Source of the DNA: Microbacterium indicum DSM 19969 | GTDB taxonomy: Bacteria; Actinomycetota; Actinomycetes; Actinomycetales; Microbacteriaceae | DNA length: 64,000 nt | Direction of reading: 5' to 3' | Assembly: GCF_000422385.1 (NCBI RefSeq) | Contig: NZ_AULR01000012.1 | Span: forward strand, 1-64,000 | In this document: piece after piece, positions 41,884 through 51,688 of the stretch | Layout: each line of letters starts with the position of its first letter | How positions within the stretch are numbered: position 1 is the first letter of the stretch | The notes under the pieces: generated by a model | Seen by the model: only the letters and a program-made list of their open reading frames with translations | What the model was told of the DNA's origin: nothing | Database searches by the model: none | Position numbers and translations under genes: made by a program

Positions 41884-42396
41884 TTACGTGGGTGAAACCG
41901 TGTTCACAGCTTCGATATTCCCGCGCACCGCGTCGAGGGCGAGGGCGATGACGGCGTCGACCGTCGCCCGACGGATCTCGTCGCGGTCCCCGCCGAGGCG
42001 GAGATGCCGCGTGACCGTCCTCTCGGGCGTCGCGACGGCGATGTGCACGGTCCCGACGGGCTGGCCGTCGGGCGATGCCGGGCCCGCGATCCCCGTCGTC
42101 GCGAGGCCGACGTCGCAGGGCGATCCGTCGACGGCCAGGGCCGTGCGCACCCCGTAGGCCATCTGGCAGGCGACCTCGGGGTGGACGGGGCCGTGCGCGT
42201 CGAGAAGGCCGCCGTCGACGCCGAGGAGCTCGCGCTTGACCCTCGTGTCGTAGGCGACGACTCCCCCGCGTACGCTCGCCGACGCCCCGGGGACCGCGAC
42301 GAGACCCGCGACGACGAGGCCTCCCGTGAGCGACTCGGCCGTGCCCGCCGACCAGCCCCTCGCCCGCAGAGCGGTGAGGAGGTCGGCGGCCGTCAC
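41884..42396 (-). CDS. cinA: CinA family protein (nicotinamide-nucleotide amidohydrolase domain)
   Basis: A 170-aa single-domain CinA_C (PncC) protein, without the N-terminal MoaB-like domain. TAESLTGGLVVAGLVAVPGAS, GGVVAYDTRVKRELLGV and ATTGIAGPASPDGQPVGTVHIA are family motifs. It deamidates NMN to NaMN in bacteria tested. The GTG start overlaps the pgsA stop (GTGA). Confidence 0.92.
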   Translation of the reverse strand: MTAADLLTALRARGWSAGTAESLTGGLVVAGLVAVPGASASVRGGVVAYDTRVKRELLGVDGGLLDAHGPVHPEVACQMAYGVRTALAVDGSPCDVGLATTGIAGPASPDGQPVGTVHIAVATPERTVTRHLRLGGDRDEIRRATVDAVIALALDAVRGNIEAVNTVSPT

Positions 42397-42971
42397 GCCC
42401 GCGCCCCGCGGGATCCGCGCAGCTGCGCCGCGACGTAGTCGATGCCGCTCGCGATCGTGAGGACGACCACGATCCAGAGGAGGACCGTCGTGACGACCAC
42501 CCACGGGCCGACGCCGATCAGCAGGTGGAGGGGCAGGAGCGCCCACGCGAGCGCGACTCCCTGGAAGGCCGTCTTGATCTTGCCCATCCACGCCGCCGAC
42601 ACGTCGTGCTGGCGGCGCACGACGAGCCGGTGGATCGTGATCCCCCACTCGCGCACGAGGATCACGACGACCATCCACCAGGCCATCTCGCCGAGGATCG
42701 CGAGGCCCACGAAGGCGAGGCCCGTCAGCAGCTTGTCGGCGATCGGGTCCCAGAGCTTGCCGAAGTCGCTCACGATCTCGAAGCGGCGCGCGAGATAGCC
42801 GTCGACCCAGTCGGTCGAGATCGCGACGATGAAGAGGATCGCCGCGACCCAGCGCATCGCGAGGGACGCGTCGCCGTGCATGCCGCCGACGAGCAGCAGC
42901 ACGAAGAACACGATCGCGAGCGGGATGCGCGCGACCGTGATCGCGTTGGGCAGCTGCGGGTGGATCGCCAT
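42393..42971 (-). CDS. pgsA: CDP-diacylglycerol--glycerol-3-phosphate 3-phosphatidyltransferase
   Basis: A 192-aa membrane enzyme with about five segments. The CDP-alcohol phosphotransferase signature is complete: DWVDGYLARRFEIVSDFGKL and then DPIAD. It starts phosphatidylglycerol synthesis. The gene sits between ftsK and cinA, the normal actinobacterial position for this paralog. Confidence 0.93.
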   Translation of the reverse strand: MAIHPQLPNAITVARIPLAIVFFVLLLVGGMHGDASLAMRWVAAILFIVAISTDWVDGYLARRFEIVSDFGKLWDPIADKLLTGLAFVGLAILGEMAWWMVVVILVREWGITIHRLVVRRQHDVSAAWMGKIKTAFQGVALAWALLPLHLLIGVGPWVVVTTVLLWIVVVLTIASGIDYVAAQLRGSRGARA

Positions 42972-42994
42972 GGGATCAGTCTGTCAGTGCCCGG

Positions 42995-45796
42995 TCAGTC
43001 GCGGCCCGTGAGCTGCCACGCGTCTTCGTCGCCGTCCTCGTCGATCACGGGGCGGTTCTGGAACTGCGCCTCGATCGGGTCGGAGTCGTAGCGCGCGTCG
43101 CCCTGCTCCTGCTCGGGCATCGCCGCGGTCGGTGCCGTCACGGGCGCGGCCGGGGGCTCCTGGCCCTTGAGCCTGGCCACGACCTCGGGCAGCTGCTCGG
43201 GGGTGACGAGGACGTCGCGGGCCTTCGAGCCCTCGGACGGGCCGACGACCTCGCGCGACTCGAGCAGGTCCATGAGGCGCCCCGCCTTCGCGAAGCCGAC
43301 GCGCAGCTTGCGCTGCAGCATCGACGTCGACCCGAACTGGCTCGACACGATGAGCTCGGCCGCCGCGATGAGCACCTCGAGGTCATCTCCGATGTCCTCG
43401 TCGATCTCCTTCTTCGGGGCGTCGATCGCCTCGGCGACGTCGGAGCGGTACTCGGGGCGCGCCTGCCCCGTGACGTGCTGCACGACCGAGTGGATCTCGT
43501 CCTCGGTGACCCACGCGCCCTGCACGCGGAACGGCTTGGACGATCCCATGGGCGAGAAGAGCGCGTCGCCCTGGCCGATGAGCTTGTCGGCGCCGCCCTC
43601 GTCGAGGATCACGCGGCTGTCGGTGACGCTCGTGACCGCGAACGCGAGGCGCGACGGCACGTTGGCCTTGATGAGGCCCGTGACGACGTTGACCGAGGGG
43701 CGCTGCGTCGCGAGGACCAGGTGGATGCCGGCCGCGCGCGCGAGCTGCGTGATCCGGACGATCGAGTCCTCGACGTCGCGCGGGGCGACCATCATGAGGT
43801 CGGCGAGCTCGTCGACGACCACGAGGAGGTAGGGGTACGGCTTGAGCACGCGCTCGCTGCCCGGGGGGAGCTGGATCTCGCCCGCGAGCAGCGCCTGGTT
43901 GAAGTCGTCGACGTGGCGGTACCCGAACGACGCGAGGTCGTCGTACCGCATGTCCATCTCCTTCACGACCCACTGCAGCGCCTCGGCCGCCTTCTTGGGG
44001 TTCGTGATGATGGGCGTGATGAGGTGCGGCACGCCCGCGTAGGCCGAGAGCTCGACGCGCTTGGGGTCGACGAGCACCATGCGCACCTCGCTCGGCTTCG
44101 CGCGCATGAGGATGCTCGTGATCATCGAGTTGACGAAGCTCGACTTTCCCGACCCCGTCGAACCGGCGACGAGGAGGTGCGGCATCTTCGCGAGATTCGC
44201 GACGACGAAGCCGCCCGAGACGTCCTTGCCGACGCCCATCGTCATGGGGTGTGTCGACTTCTGCGCCGCGGGAGAACGCAGCACGTCGCCGAGCGCGACG
44301 GTCTCGCGGTCGACGTTCGGAATCTCGATGCCGATCGCGCTCTTGCCCGGGATGGGCGCGAGGATCCGCACGTCGTTCGACGCGACGGCGTAGGCGATGT
44401 TGTTCGCGAGCTGCGTGATCTTCTCGACCTTGACGCCGGGGCCGAGCTCGACCTCGTACTGGGTCACGGTCGGTCCGCGCGAGAAGCCCGTGACGCCCGC
44501 GTTGACCTTGAACTGCTCGAAGACGCTCTCGATCTGCGCGACCATGCGGTCGTTCGCCTCGGACTTGACGATCGACGGCGGGCCAGCCGAGAGCGCGGCG
44601 GGCGACGGCAGGACGTAGGGGGCCTCGGGCGGCTGCGGCCCGCGCGCGCCGGGGCCGTCGGTGCCGAAGCCCGAGATGCCGCCGAACTCGTCGTCGGATG
44701 CGCCGTCGTCGTCGCCCATGAGGTCGAGGCCGCCGCCGGCGTTCGCCTCGTCGCGGAGGCTCCGCAGCGCGGGGCTGTCGAGGACCTCGGTCGCGGCCGC
44801 CGCGGGGTCGACCGCGGGCTCGGGGACCGGTTCGGGGTCAGCCGTGATGATCGCCTGGGCGTAGCCGCCGTCGCGCTGCTCGCCGAGCAGCTCGGTGAGC
44901 TGCTGCGGCTCGGTCACGGCGTCGGGGTCCTCTTCGCGCCCCGTCGCGTTGCGGCGCCACCAGGGCAGCTCGTCTGCGCCGTCGAACAGCTCGTCCTTCT
45001 TGCCGCGCGCCTTGCGGCCGCGGCGGGGCCGCTCGTCGATGACCTCGGTCGGCGCCTCGGCCGCGGCCTCTTCGGCCTCGGCACGGCGCTCCTCTCCGAA
45101 CATCCACGCGTAGAGGTCGCCGAGGCGGCGCCCGATGCGGTTGGGCGGCGTCTTCGTGAGGATCATGAGGCTCAGCGCGACGACGACCCCGAGGACGACG
45201 TAGGCCCCGACGTCGGTCAGGACGATCGCGAGCGGCTGGCCCGCGAGCCAGCCCAGGACGCCGCCAGCCGCGCTCAGCGCCGGCATGCCCTCGGAGGGCG
45301 AGGGCCGACCGAGCGCGACGTGGCACATGCCCGCGACCGCGATGATCAGGAGCGCGAAGCCGATGCCGACCCGCCCGTTGTTGTAGACCGACGACGGATG
45401 ACGGAACAGCCACCCCGCGAGCAGGATCAGGAGGACGGGGAAGACGAACGCGACGCGGCCGATGACGAGGCCGAACGTGTACGCGCTGAGGTTCACCGCG
45501 ACGGGCTGGCCGATGAGGAACCACTCGACGACGGCGCCCGCGATCGCGAGGAGGACGAGGAGCAGCGGGAACCCGTCGCGCCGATCGGCTCGCTCGAGAT
45601 CCTCGGTGCCGAAGGCGCGGAACAGCCCGCCGACGGCGCGCGCGAGACCGTTCCAGGCGCGCACGGGCAGGGCGGGTGTCTCGAAGCCGTCGATCGACGA
45701 CTTCGGAGCGGGCGCGGACGAGCGCGGGGCCCCCTTCGCGGAGGCCCCGCGACCCTTCTGCGCGGACTTCTGGGGCGCGGAGGACGATGGAGCCAT
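42995..45796 (-). CDS. ftsK: DNA translocase FtsK
   Basis: A 933-aa septum-located DNA pump. Four or five N-terminal membrane segments (about 70-215), an acidic/Pro-rich linker (230-400), then the motor: Walker [10 protein letters not shown], Walker [19 protein letters not shown], and a C-terminal gamma winged helix ([20 protein letters not shown]) that reads polar DNA motifs. The ATG lies 6 nt after TAGCGT (45803-45808), so the mRNA is probably leaderless; the RNase J terminator lies just upstream. Confidence 0.95.
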   Translation of the reverse strand: MAPSSSAPQKSAQKGRGASAKGAPRSSAPAPKSSIDGFETPALPVRAWNGLARAVGGLFRAFGTEDLERADRRDGFPLLLVLLAIAGAVVEWFLIGQPVAVNLSAYTFGLVIGRVAFVFPVLLILLAGWLFRHPSSVYNNGRVGIGFALLIIAVAGMCHVALGRPSPSEGMPALSAAGGVLGWLAGQPLAIVLTDVGAYVVLGVVVALSLMILTKTPPNRIGRRLGDLYAWMFGEERRAEAEEAAAEAPTEVIDERPRRGRKARGKKDELFDGADELPWWRRNATGREEDPDAVTEPQQLTELLGEQRDGGYAQAIITADPEPVPEPAVDPAAAATEVLDSPALRSLRDEANAGGGLDLMGDDDGASDDEFGGISGFGTDGPGARGPQPPEAPYVLPSPAALSAGPPSIVKSEANDRMVAQIESVFEQFKVNAGVTGFSRGPTVTQYEVELGPGVKVEKITQLANNIAYAVASNDVRILAPIPGKSAIGIEIPNVDRETVALGDVLRSPAAQKSTHPMTMGVGKDVSGGFVVANLAKMPHLLVAGSTGSGKSSFVNSMITSILMRAKPSEVRMVLVDPKRVELSAYAGVPHLITPIITNPKKAAEALQWVVKEMDMRYDDLASFGYRHVDDFNQALLAGEIQLPPGSERVLKPYPYLLVVVDELADLMMVAPRDVEDSIVRITQLARAAGIHLVLATQRPSVNVVTGLIKANVPSRLAFAVTSVTDSRVILDEGGADKLIGQGDALFSPMGSSKPFRVQGAWVTEDEIHSVVQHVTGQARPEYRSDVAEAIDAPKKEIDEDIGDDLEVLIAAAELIVSSQFGSTSMLQRKLRVGFAKAGRLMDLLESREVVGPSEGSKARDVLVTPEQLPEVVARLKGQEPPAAPVTAPTAAMPEQEQGDARYDSDPIEAQFQNRPVIDEDGDEDAWQLTGRD

Positions 45797-45802
45797 GCCC
45801 TA

Positions 45803-45808
45803 ACGCTA
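45803..45808 (-). promoter_or_regulatory. Probable -10 element of ftsK
   Basis: Minus-strand TAGCGT, 6 nt before the ftsK ATG and just after the RNase J terminator. Confidence 0.4.
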
Positions 45809-45813
45809 CGGCG

Positions 45814-45855
45814 AACCCCCGACAAACGGCCGCAGGGCGCGCTCTGTCGGGGGTT
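45814..45855 (-). terminator. Terminator after the RNase J gene
   Basis: Perfect 11-bp inverted repeat AACCCCCGACA/TGTCGGGGGTT with a 20-nt GC-rich loop, 14 nt beyond the stop. No T run. It separates the RNase J gene from ftsK. Confidence 0.7.
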
Positions 45856-45869
45856 TCCGGGGCGGCCCG

Positions 45870-47546
45870 TCAGGCCTCGATGACCACCGGGACGATCATC
45901 GGGCGGCGGCGCAGCGACGTGCCCACCCAGCGGCCGATCGTGCGGCGCACGGCCTGCGAGAGCGCGTGGTTGTCGCGCACGCCCTTCTGGGCCGCCTCCT
46001 CGAGGGCCTTGACGATCTTCGGCTTGATCTTGTCGAAGACGCGGTCGTCCTCGGCGATGCCGCGGGCGTGGATCTCGGGGCCCGAGACGATCTCGCCCGT
46101 CTTCTTGTCGACGACGACGATGACCGAGACGAAGCCCTCCTCGCCGAGGGTGCGGCGGTCCTTGAGGTCGGCGTCGGTGATCGCGCCGACGGTCGAGCCG
46201 TCGACGTAGACGAACCCGATGTCGTACTGGCCCGACACCCAGGCCTCTCCGTCGCGGAGGTCGATCGACGTGCCGTTCTCGCCGACGATCGTGTTCTGCT
46301 CGGGGATGCCCGTCTTCTGCGCGAGGTTGGCGCTCGCGGTGAGGTGGCGCCACTCGCCGTGCACCGGGAAGACGTTCTTCGGCTTGAGGATGTTGTAGCA
46401 GTAGAGCAGCTCGCCCGCCGCGGCGTGGCCCGACACGTGCACCTTCGCGTTGGCCTTGTGGACGACGTTCGCGCCCAGCTTGATGAGGCCGTTGATGACG
46501 CGGTACACGCCGTTCTCGTTGCCGGGGATGAGGCTCGACGCGAGGATCACGGTGTCGCCCTCGCCGGGTTGGATGTCGTGGTCGCCGTTCGCCATGCGGC
46601 TCAGGACGGCCATGGGCTCGCCCTGGGAGCCCGTCGACATGTAGACGATCTGGTCGTCGGGGATGTCGTGGGACTTCTTGTAGTCGACGAGCGCCCCCTC
46701 GGGGACGTCGAGGTAGCCGAGCTGCTCGGCGATCGTCATGTTGCGCACCATCGATCGACCGAGGAGCGCGACGCGGCGGCCGTTGTTGTGCGCGGCCTCG
46801 ACGACCTGCTGCACGCGGTGCACGTGGCTCGAGAAGCTCGCGACGATCACGCGACCCGTGGTCTTCGCCATGACCTGGTCGATGACGGGGCCGATCTCGG
46901 CCTCCGTGGGGGTGAAGCCCGGGACCTCGGCGTTCGTCGAGTCGGGCAGGAAGAGGTCGACGCCCTCCTCCCCCAGGCGCGAGAAGGCGCGCAGGTCGGT
47001 CAGGCGGCCGTCGAGCGGCAGCTGATCCATCTTGAAGTCGCCCGTGTGGAGCACGAGGCCCGCCTCGGTGCGGATCGCGACCGCGAGCGCGTCGGGGATC
47101 GAGTGGTTCACGGCGATGAACTCGAGGTCGAACGGGCCGACCTGCGCGCGCTCGCCCTCGCGCACGACGTGCGAGCGCGGCGTGATCCGGTGCTCCTTGA
47201 GCTTGGCCGCCGTGAGCGCGAGCGTCAGCTTCGAGCCGTAGATCGGGATGTCCTCGCGCAGACGGAGGAGGTAGGGGACGGCGCCGATGTGGTCCTCGTG
47301 GCCGTGCGTCAGCACGAGGCCGACGACGTCGCTGAGGCGATCCCGCAGCGGGCCCATGTCCGGGAGGATCAGGTCGACGCCGGGCTGGGTCTCCTCGGGG
47401 AAGAGCACGCCGCAGTCGACGATGAGGATCTTGCCGCCGAACTCGTACATGGCCATGTTGCGGCCGACCTCGCCGAGCCCGCCGAGGGGCGTGACGCGGA
47501 GGGTTCCGGGCTCGAGTTCAGGCGGATCGAAGACAGGAGTGGACAT
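45870..47546 (-). CDS. rnj: Ribonuclease J
   Basis: A 558-aa metallo-beta-lactamase/beta-CASP RNase (5'-exo and endonuclease). Metal site HGHEDH (81-86), HTGDFKMD, beta-CASP part with SHVHRVQQ and GSQGEP, and VSGHAAAGEL. AAAGG precedes the ATG 47546. It follows dapA by 33 nt, the usual actinobacterial order. It acts with PNPase (53525) in mRNA decay. Confidence 0.95.
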   Translation of the reverse strand: MSTPVFDPPELEPGTLRVTPLGGLGEVGRNMAMYEFGGKILIVDCGVLFPEETQPGVDLILPDMGPLRDRLSDVVGLVLTHGHEDHIGAVPYLLRLREDIPIYGSKLTLALTAAKLKEHRITPRSHVVREGERAQVGPFDLEFIAVNHSIPDALAVAIRTEAGLVLHTGDFKMDQLPLDGRLTDLRAFSRLGEEGVDLFLPDSTNAEVPGFTPTEAEIGPVIDQVMAKTTGRVIVASFSSHVHRVQQVVEAAHNNGRRVALLGRSMVRNMTIAEQLGYLDVPEGALVDYKKSHDIPDDQIVYMSTGSQGEPMAVLSRMANGDHDIQPGEGDTVILASSLIPGNENGVYRVINGLIKLGANVVHKANAKVHVSGHAAAGELLYCYNILKPKNVFPVHGEWRHLTASANLAQKTGIPEQNTIVGENGTSIDLRDGEAWVSGQYDIGFVYVDGSTVGAITDADLKDRRTLGEEGFVSVIVVVDKKTGEIVSGPEIHARGIAEDDRVFDKIKPKIVKALEEAAQKGVRDNHALSQAVRRTIGRWVGTSLRRRPMIVPVVIEA

Positions 47547-47579
47547 TGTGCCTTTCCGCGCGTGTGCGCAGGGTGGTCG

Positions 47580-48557
47580 TCACCGAGTGGTGCCAGGCAC
47601 CTTCGGCAGCGCGCCGCCCGCGGCCGCGTTGCGGTCGGGGCGGAAGTTCGAGAAGTCGACGCCGTCGACGCCCGAGACGAGCGCGAGCTCGTCTTCGATG
47701 AGGGCGGCCTCCCATTCCTCGGGACCCACGAGCGGCAGGCGCACGCGGGGGCTCGAGATCCGGCCGAGGCCGTGGAGGATGTACTTGGCGCTGACGGTTC
47801 CCGGCACGTGCGTCATGACGGCGCGCACGAGGGGCTCGAGCTTCTTGTGCTGTTCGGTGGCGGAGGTGAGGTCGCCGCGGTTGACCGCGTCGACGATGGT
47901 GCGATAAGGGCCGGCGGCGATGTTCGCCGTGACGCCGATGAGGCCCGTGGCGCCGATGGAGAGATGGGGCAGCGCGTTCGCGTCGTCGCCCGAGAAGTAC
48001 AGGAGGTCGGTCTGGTTCAGCACGCGGCTGACCTCGCTGAAGTCGCCCTTGGCGTCCTTCACCGCGAGGATGTTGGGGTGCTTCGCGAGCCGCAGCAGCG
48101 TCTCGTACCGGATGGGCACGCCCGTGCGACCGGGGATGTCGTAGAGGATGACCGGCAGGTCGGTCGAGTCGGCGACGAGCCGGAAGTGGGTGAGGATGCC
48201 CGCCTGCGTCGGCTTGTTGTAGTACGGCGTGACGATCATGATGCCGTCGGCGCCGGCCTTCTCGCTCTTGCGGTACAGCTCGATCGCGTGCGCGGTCTCG
48301 TTCGAGCCGCCGCCCGTGATGATCTTCGCGCGGCCCGCGGAGACGCTCTTGCCGACCTCGACGAGGCGCAGCTTCTCGGCGTCGGTGAGCGTCGAGGTCT
48401 CGCCCGTCGTGCCCGTGACGACGACGCCGTCGGCGCCCGACGAGATGACGTCGTCGATGTGCTTCTCGGTCGCGTCCCAGTCGACTTCGCCGTCGGGCGT
48501 CATCGGCGTGATGAGCGCGACGAGAACCTGGCCGAAGGGATTGGGCGCGGTCGTCAT
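47580..48557 (-). CDS. dapA: 4-hydroxy-tetrahydrodipicolinate synthase
   Basis: A 325-aa aldolase condensing pyruvate with aspartate semialdehyde. TTGET (50-54), Tyr139 (ILYDIPGRT) and the Schiff-base Lys167 (AVKDAKGD) are intact. The C-terminal 25 residues are longer than in E. coli. The ATG is 7 nt after TAGCCT (48565-48570), whose TAG is the folA stop codon. Confidence 0.96.
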   Translation of the reverse strand: MTTAPNPFGQVLVALITPMTPDGEVDWDATEKHIDDVISSGADGVVVTGTTGETSTLTDAEKLRLVEVGKSVSAGRAKIITGGGSNETAHAIELYRKSEKAGADGIMIVTPYYNKPTQAGILTHFRLVADSTDLPVILYDIPGRTGVPIRYETLLRLAKHPNILAVKDAKGDFSEVSRVLNQTDLLYFSGDDANALPHLSIGATGLIGVTANIAAGPYRTIVDAVNRGDLTSATEQHKKLEPLVRAVMTHVPGTVSAKYILHGLGRISSPRVRLPLVGPEEWEAALIEDELALVSGVDGVDFSNFRPDRNAAAGGALPKVPGTTR

Positions 48558-48564
48558 ACCCCTC

Positions 48565-48570
48565 AGGCTA
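48565..48570 (-). promoter_or_regulatory. -10 element of dapA embedded in the folA stop codon
   Basis: Minus-strand TAGCCT, 7 nt before the dapA ATG; bases 48568-48570 are the TAG stop of folA. Confidence 0.45.
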
Positions 48571-49080
48571 CTGCCTGCGGCTGTACACGAGGAACCGATA
48601 GCGGGTGCCGGCGGCGCTCGTGAGCCACTCCCCCGCGGCCTCGGGCAGCGATCGGCGCACCTCCCACGCGTCGTCGATCTCGGGGGCGTAGGCGTCGCCC
48701 TCGACCGCGAGGTCGACCTCGGTCACCCAGAGCTCGTCGGCGAGGTCCATGGCCTGTCGGTAGATCTGCCCGCCCCCGATGACCCAGATCTCGTCGTCGT
48801 GCACGCCCGCGCGGACGATCGCCTGCTCGAGCGTCGCGGCCGTCTCGGCCCCGGGCGCGTCGAAGTCCGGGTCGCGCGTCACGACGATGTTCGGCCGGTC
48901 GGGCAGCGGACGGAACCGGTCGGGGAACGACTCCCAGGTGCGGCGCCCCATGACGACGGGCATGCCGCTCGTCGCGCGCTTGAAGTACGCCATGTCCTCG
49001 GGCAGATGCCAGAGCATGCCCCCGTCGACGCCGAGCGCGCGCGTCGACGCCTGGGCCCAGATCGAGCGGATCGTCGGCAT
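48568..49080 (-). CDS. folA: Dihydrofolate reductase
   Basis: A 170-aa DHFR. IWAQASTRALGVDGGMLWHLPEDM carries the Met20 loop and the acidic Asp/Glu (positions about 7-30); VVMGRRTWES and WVIGGGQIY bind NADPH. The start 2 nt after the thyA stop implies co-translation: ThyA consumes methylene-THF and DHFR regenerates THF. Confidence 0.95.
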   Translation of the reverse strand: MPTIRSIWAQASTRALGVDGGMLWHLPEDMAYFKRATSGMPVVMGRRTWESFPDRFRPLPDRPNIVVTRDPDFDAPGAETAATLEQAIVRAGVHDDEIWVIGGGQIYRQAMDLADELWVTEVDLAVEGDAYAPEIDDAWEVRRSLPEAAGEWLTSAAGTRYRFLVYSRRQ

Positions 49081-49082
49081 GA

Positions 49083-49889
49083 TCAGACCGCGACCGGCGC
49101 CGCGATGCCGGGGTGGTGCTCGTACCCGACGACCTCGAAGTCGTCGAGGTCGTAGTCGAAGACGCTGTCGGCCTTCCGGATCTCGATCCGCGGGTACGGG
49201 AACGGGTCGCGCGCGAGCTGCCGTTCGACCTGCTCGACGTGGTTGTCGTAGATGTGGCAGTCGCCGCCCGTCCACACGAAGTCGCCGGGCTCGAGGCCCG
49301 TCTGCTGCGCGATCATCATCGTCAGCAGCGCGTAGCTCGCGATGTTGAAGGGGACGCCGAGGAACATGTCGGCGGAGCGCTGGTACAGCTGGCAGCTGAG
49401 GCGGCCGTCGGCGACGTAGAACTGGAAGAGCGCGTGGCACGGCGGGAGCGCCATGTCGTCGACCTCGGCGGGGTTCCAGGCCGTGACGATGTGGCGACGC
49501 GAGTCCGGGTTGCTGCGGATCTGCTCGACGACCTTCGCGATCTGGTCGATCTGCCCGCCGTCCGGCGTCGGCCACGAGCGCCACTGCACGCCGTAGACGG
49601 GACCGAGGTCGCCGTTCTCGTCGGCCCACTCGTCCCAGATCGAGACGCCGCGCTCCTGCAACCAGCGCACGTTCGAGTCGCCGCGCAGGAACCACAGCAG
49701 CTCGAGGGCGAGCGAGCGGAAGTGCACGCGCTTCGTCGTGAGGAGCGGGAAGCCCGCGGACAGGTCGTAGCGGATCTGCCGCCCGAAGAGGCTGCGAGTC
49801 CCCGTCCCCGTGCGGTCGGACTTCGGGGTCCCCGTCTCGAGGACCTCCCGGAGCAGGTCCTCGTAGGGGGTGGGGATCGCGCCTGTCAT
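49083..49889 (-). CDS. thyA: Thymidylate synthase
   Basis: A 268-aa classical ThyA. Nucleophile Cys151 in [25 protein letters not shown] begins the fold; [17 protein letters not shown] and DCHIYDNH are folate/dUMP contacts. I start at ATG 49889, 7 nt after TAGTCT (49897-49902); an in-frame ATG at 49919 would lie upstream of that promoter. Confidence 0.96.
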   Translation of the reverse strand: MTGAIPTPYEDLLREVLETGTPKSDRTGTGTRSLFGRQIRYDLSAGFPLLTTKRVHFRSLALELLWFLRGDSNVRWLQERGVSIWDEWADENGDLGPVYGVQWRSWPTPDGGQIDQIAKVVEQIRSNPDSRRHIVTAWNPAEVDDMALPPCHALFQFYVADGRLSCQLYQRSADMFLGVPFNIASYALLTMMIAQQTGLEPGDFVWTGGDCHIYDNHVEQVERQLARDPFPYPRIEIRKADSVFDYDLDDFEVVGYEHHPGIAAPVAV

Positions 49890-49896
49890 GCGATCA

Positions 49897-49902
49897 AGAC
49901 TA
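49897..49902 (-). promoter_or_regulatory. Probable -10 element of thyA-folA
   Basis: Minus-strand TAGTCT, 7 nt before the thyA ATG. A plus-strand TAGGCT at 49930-49935 is the candidate -10 of the divergent OsmC gene. Confidence 0.45.
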
Positions 49903-49977
49903 CGGCTATCGAGCGCCATCGCGGCTGATTAGGCTGGGCCCGGAACCCCGCCCATCGACACCGCAACGGAGCTCATC

Positions 49978-50400
49978 ATGCCTGTCACCAGCGAAGCCAC
50001 CACCACCTGGACCGGGACCCTCTTCGAGGGCTCGGGAACCGTCGCCGCGGCGTCGGGGATCGGCACCTTCCCCGTCAACTGGAAGGCGCGCAGCGAGGGG
50101 TCGACGTCGACGACGACGCCCGAGGAGCTCATCGCCGCCGCGCACTCGTCGTGCTTCTCGATGGCGTTCTCGAACGCGCTGACCGAGAACGGCACGGCGC
50201 CCGAGTCGATCTCGACGACCGCGTCCGTGACCTTCGTCCCCGGCACGGGGATCACGGGCAGCCACCTCAACGTGCAGGCGACCGTCCCGGGCCTCTCGGA
50301 GGACGACTTCCAGCGCATCGCCGCCGAGGCCAAGGCCGGCTGCCCCGTCTCGCAGGCCCTCTCGGGCATCGAGATCACGATCGAGGCGACGCTCGCGTAG
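49978..50400 (+). CDS. OsmC family peroxiredoxin-like protein
   Basis: A 140-aa OsmC-type thiol peroxidase. The two reactive cysteines are present: one in AAAHSSCFSMAFS (about Cys60) and one in AKAGCPVSQAL (about Cys122). It removes organic hydroperoxides in related bacteria. A GGAG site precedes the ATG and TAGGCT at 49930 is the likely -10. The stop lies 5 nt from the convergent TPR gene. Confidence 0.92.
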   Translation: MPVTSEATTTWTGTLFEGSGTVAAASGIGTFPVNWKARSEGSTSTTTPEELIAAAHSSCFSMAFSNALTENGTAPESISTTASVTFVPGTGITGSHLNVQATVPGLSEDDFQRIAAEAKAGCPVSQALSGIEITIEATLA

Positions 50401-50405
50401 CCCGC

Positions 50406-50861
50406 TCAGGCCGCGGTGCGCTCCAGGCGGATCGCCTGACGCACCGCGGCGCGGGCGCGCTTCGCGTCGCCCGCGGCCCCGTAGGCGACGCTGAGCCGCA
50501 TCCACGCGCGCCAGTCGCCCGGCCGGTCCTCGACCGCGTCGCGATAGGCGCCGAAAGCCGCGTCGGCGTCCTCGCGGACGACTCGACCCGACGCGCGGAG
50601 GCCGACCTCGTCCGACGGCATGCCGCCCTCGTCCTCGAGCCGCTTCGCGAGCCGGTCGGCGCGCCATCCGAACCAGAGCTCGCGCCCGAGCGCCCAGATC
50701 CCGATGAGCGGGAACACGAGGATCGCCGCGCCCATGACGACGGCGACGGTCTCGCCGGTGTCGATCCCCGCGCCGATGAGCGCGACGCCGCGGCCGCCGA
50801 GCAGCCAGATGTAGAGGGCGAAGACGACCGCCATGACGGCGACGCCGATGCGCGTGCTCAC
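50406..50861 (-). CDS. Membrane protein with C-terminal TPR-like region
   Basis: A 151-aa protein with two membrane segments (about 6-26 and 38-58) and a soluble C-terminus with one TPR-like helix pair (AFGAYRDAVEDRPGDWRAWMRLSVAY in part, about 103-150). Its GTG overlaps the dapB stop (GTGA). The function is unknown; it is often found beside dapB in this family. Confidence 0.75.
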   Translation of the reverse strand: MSTRIGVAVMAVVFALYIWLLGGRGVALIGAGIDTGETVAVVMGAAILVFPLIGIWALGRELWFGWRADRLAKRLEDEGGMPSDEVGLRASGRVVREDADAAFGAYRDAVEDRPGDWRAWMRLSVAYGAAGDAKRARAAVRQAIRLERTAA

Positions 50862-51655
50862 GCGGTCGCCGCCACCTGGCCCGACGCCGCGCCGTCGGAG
50901 ACGGACTTCGTCGCGTGCGCGCGCGGAGAGCCGATCCCGATGTCGACGAAGTTCTCGAGGCCCACGACGACGCCGGCCGCGTCGACCGCGGCGTCGAGCG
51001 CGAGGCGGATGCCCGGGGCGTAGGCCGCGGCCGCGTCGGCCGTGTCATGGACGATCGCGAGCGACTCGCCAGGGCCCGACAGGATCGTCTGCTGCTGGGC
51101 GATGACACCCGGGCGCCGCAGCGAGTGCACGGGGACGCTCGAGACCTGCTGGCCGCGCGCGCGCTGGTCGACGTGCGGCGCCTCGACGGGCGTCTCGCGC
51201 GACGCCGCGATGAGCTCTGCCGTGCGCACGGCCGTGCCGCTCGGAGAGTCGACCTTGGTGTCGCGGTGCGCCTCGACGATCTCGGCGAAGGGGAAGAAGG
51301 GAGCGGCCGCGGCGGCGATCGCCGAGCCGATGACCGAGCCGAGCGAGAAGTTCGGGATGATCACGACGCCCGCGCCCGCCTGCTCGACGAGCGGGCGGAT
51401 CGTCGCGATGCGGTCGATCGACCAGCCGCTCGACCCCACGAGGACGTTGATGCCGCGGTCGATCGCGGCGCGCACGACCTCGCCCGAGATCTGGGGCGTC
51501 GTCGCGTCGACCACGAGGTCGGCGCCCTCGATCTCGGAGAGGTCGCTCGACGACGAGAGCACGGCGTGCACCTCGAAGCCGGGCTGCGCCTCGACGACCT
51601 CGCGGATGATCCCGCCGAGCTTGCCTGTTCCGCCGGCGATCGCGACTCGTGTCAT
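50858..51655 (-). CDS. dapB: 4-hydroxy-tetrahydrodipicolinate reductase
   Basis: A 265-aa NAD(P)H-dependent enzyme after DapA. N-terminal Rossmann motif VAIAGGTGKLGG; catalytic segment EAHRDTKVDSPSGTA (His/Lys). The usual HH pair is HR here, as in other actinobacteria. The ATG is 7 nt after TAGGAT (51663-51668), so the gene is probably leaderless. Confidence 0.95.
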   Translation of the reverse strand: MTRVAIAGGTGKLGGIIREVVEAQPGFEVHAVLSSSSDLSEIEGADLVVDATTPQISGEVVRAAIDRGINVLVGSSGWSIDRIATIRPLVEQAGAGVVIIPNFSLGSVIGSAIAAAAAPFFPFAEIVEAHRDTKVDSPSGTAVRTAELIAASRETPVEAPHVDQRARGQQVSSVPVHSLRRPGVIAQQQTILSGPGESLAIVHDTADAAAAYAPGIRLALDAAVDAAGVVVGLENFVDIGIGSPRAHATKSVSDGAASGQVAATA

Positions 51656-51662
51656 GGGGTCA

Positions 51663-51668
51663 ATCCTA
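51663..51668 (-). promoter_or_regulatory. Probable -10 element of dapB
   Basis: Minus-strand TAGGAT, 7 nt before the dapB ATG, in the 33-nt gap after the histidine phosphatase gene. Confidence 0.45.
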
Positions 51669-51688
51669 CGGATGGTGCGGGCGGCGGC

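Noticed and set aside
41881..41900. Inverted repeat CGGTT/AACCG at the cinA stop
   Set aside because: Only 5 bp with a 10-nt loop and overlapping the stop codon; too weak to call a terminator.
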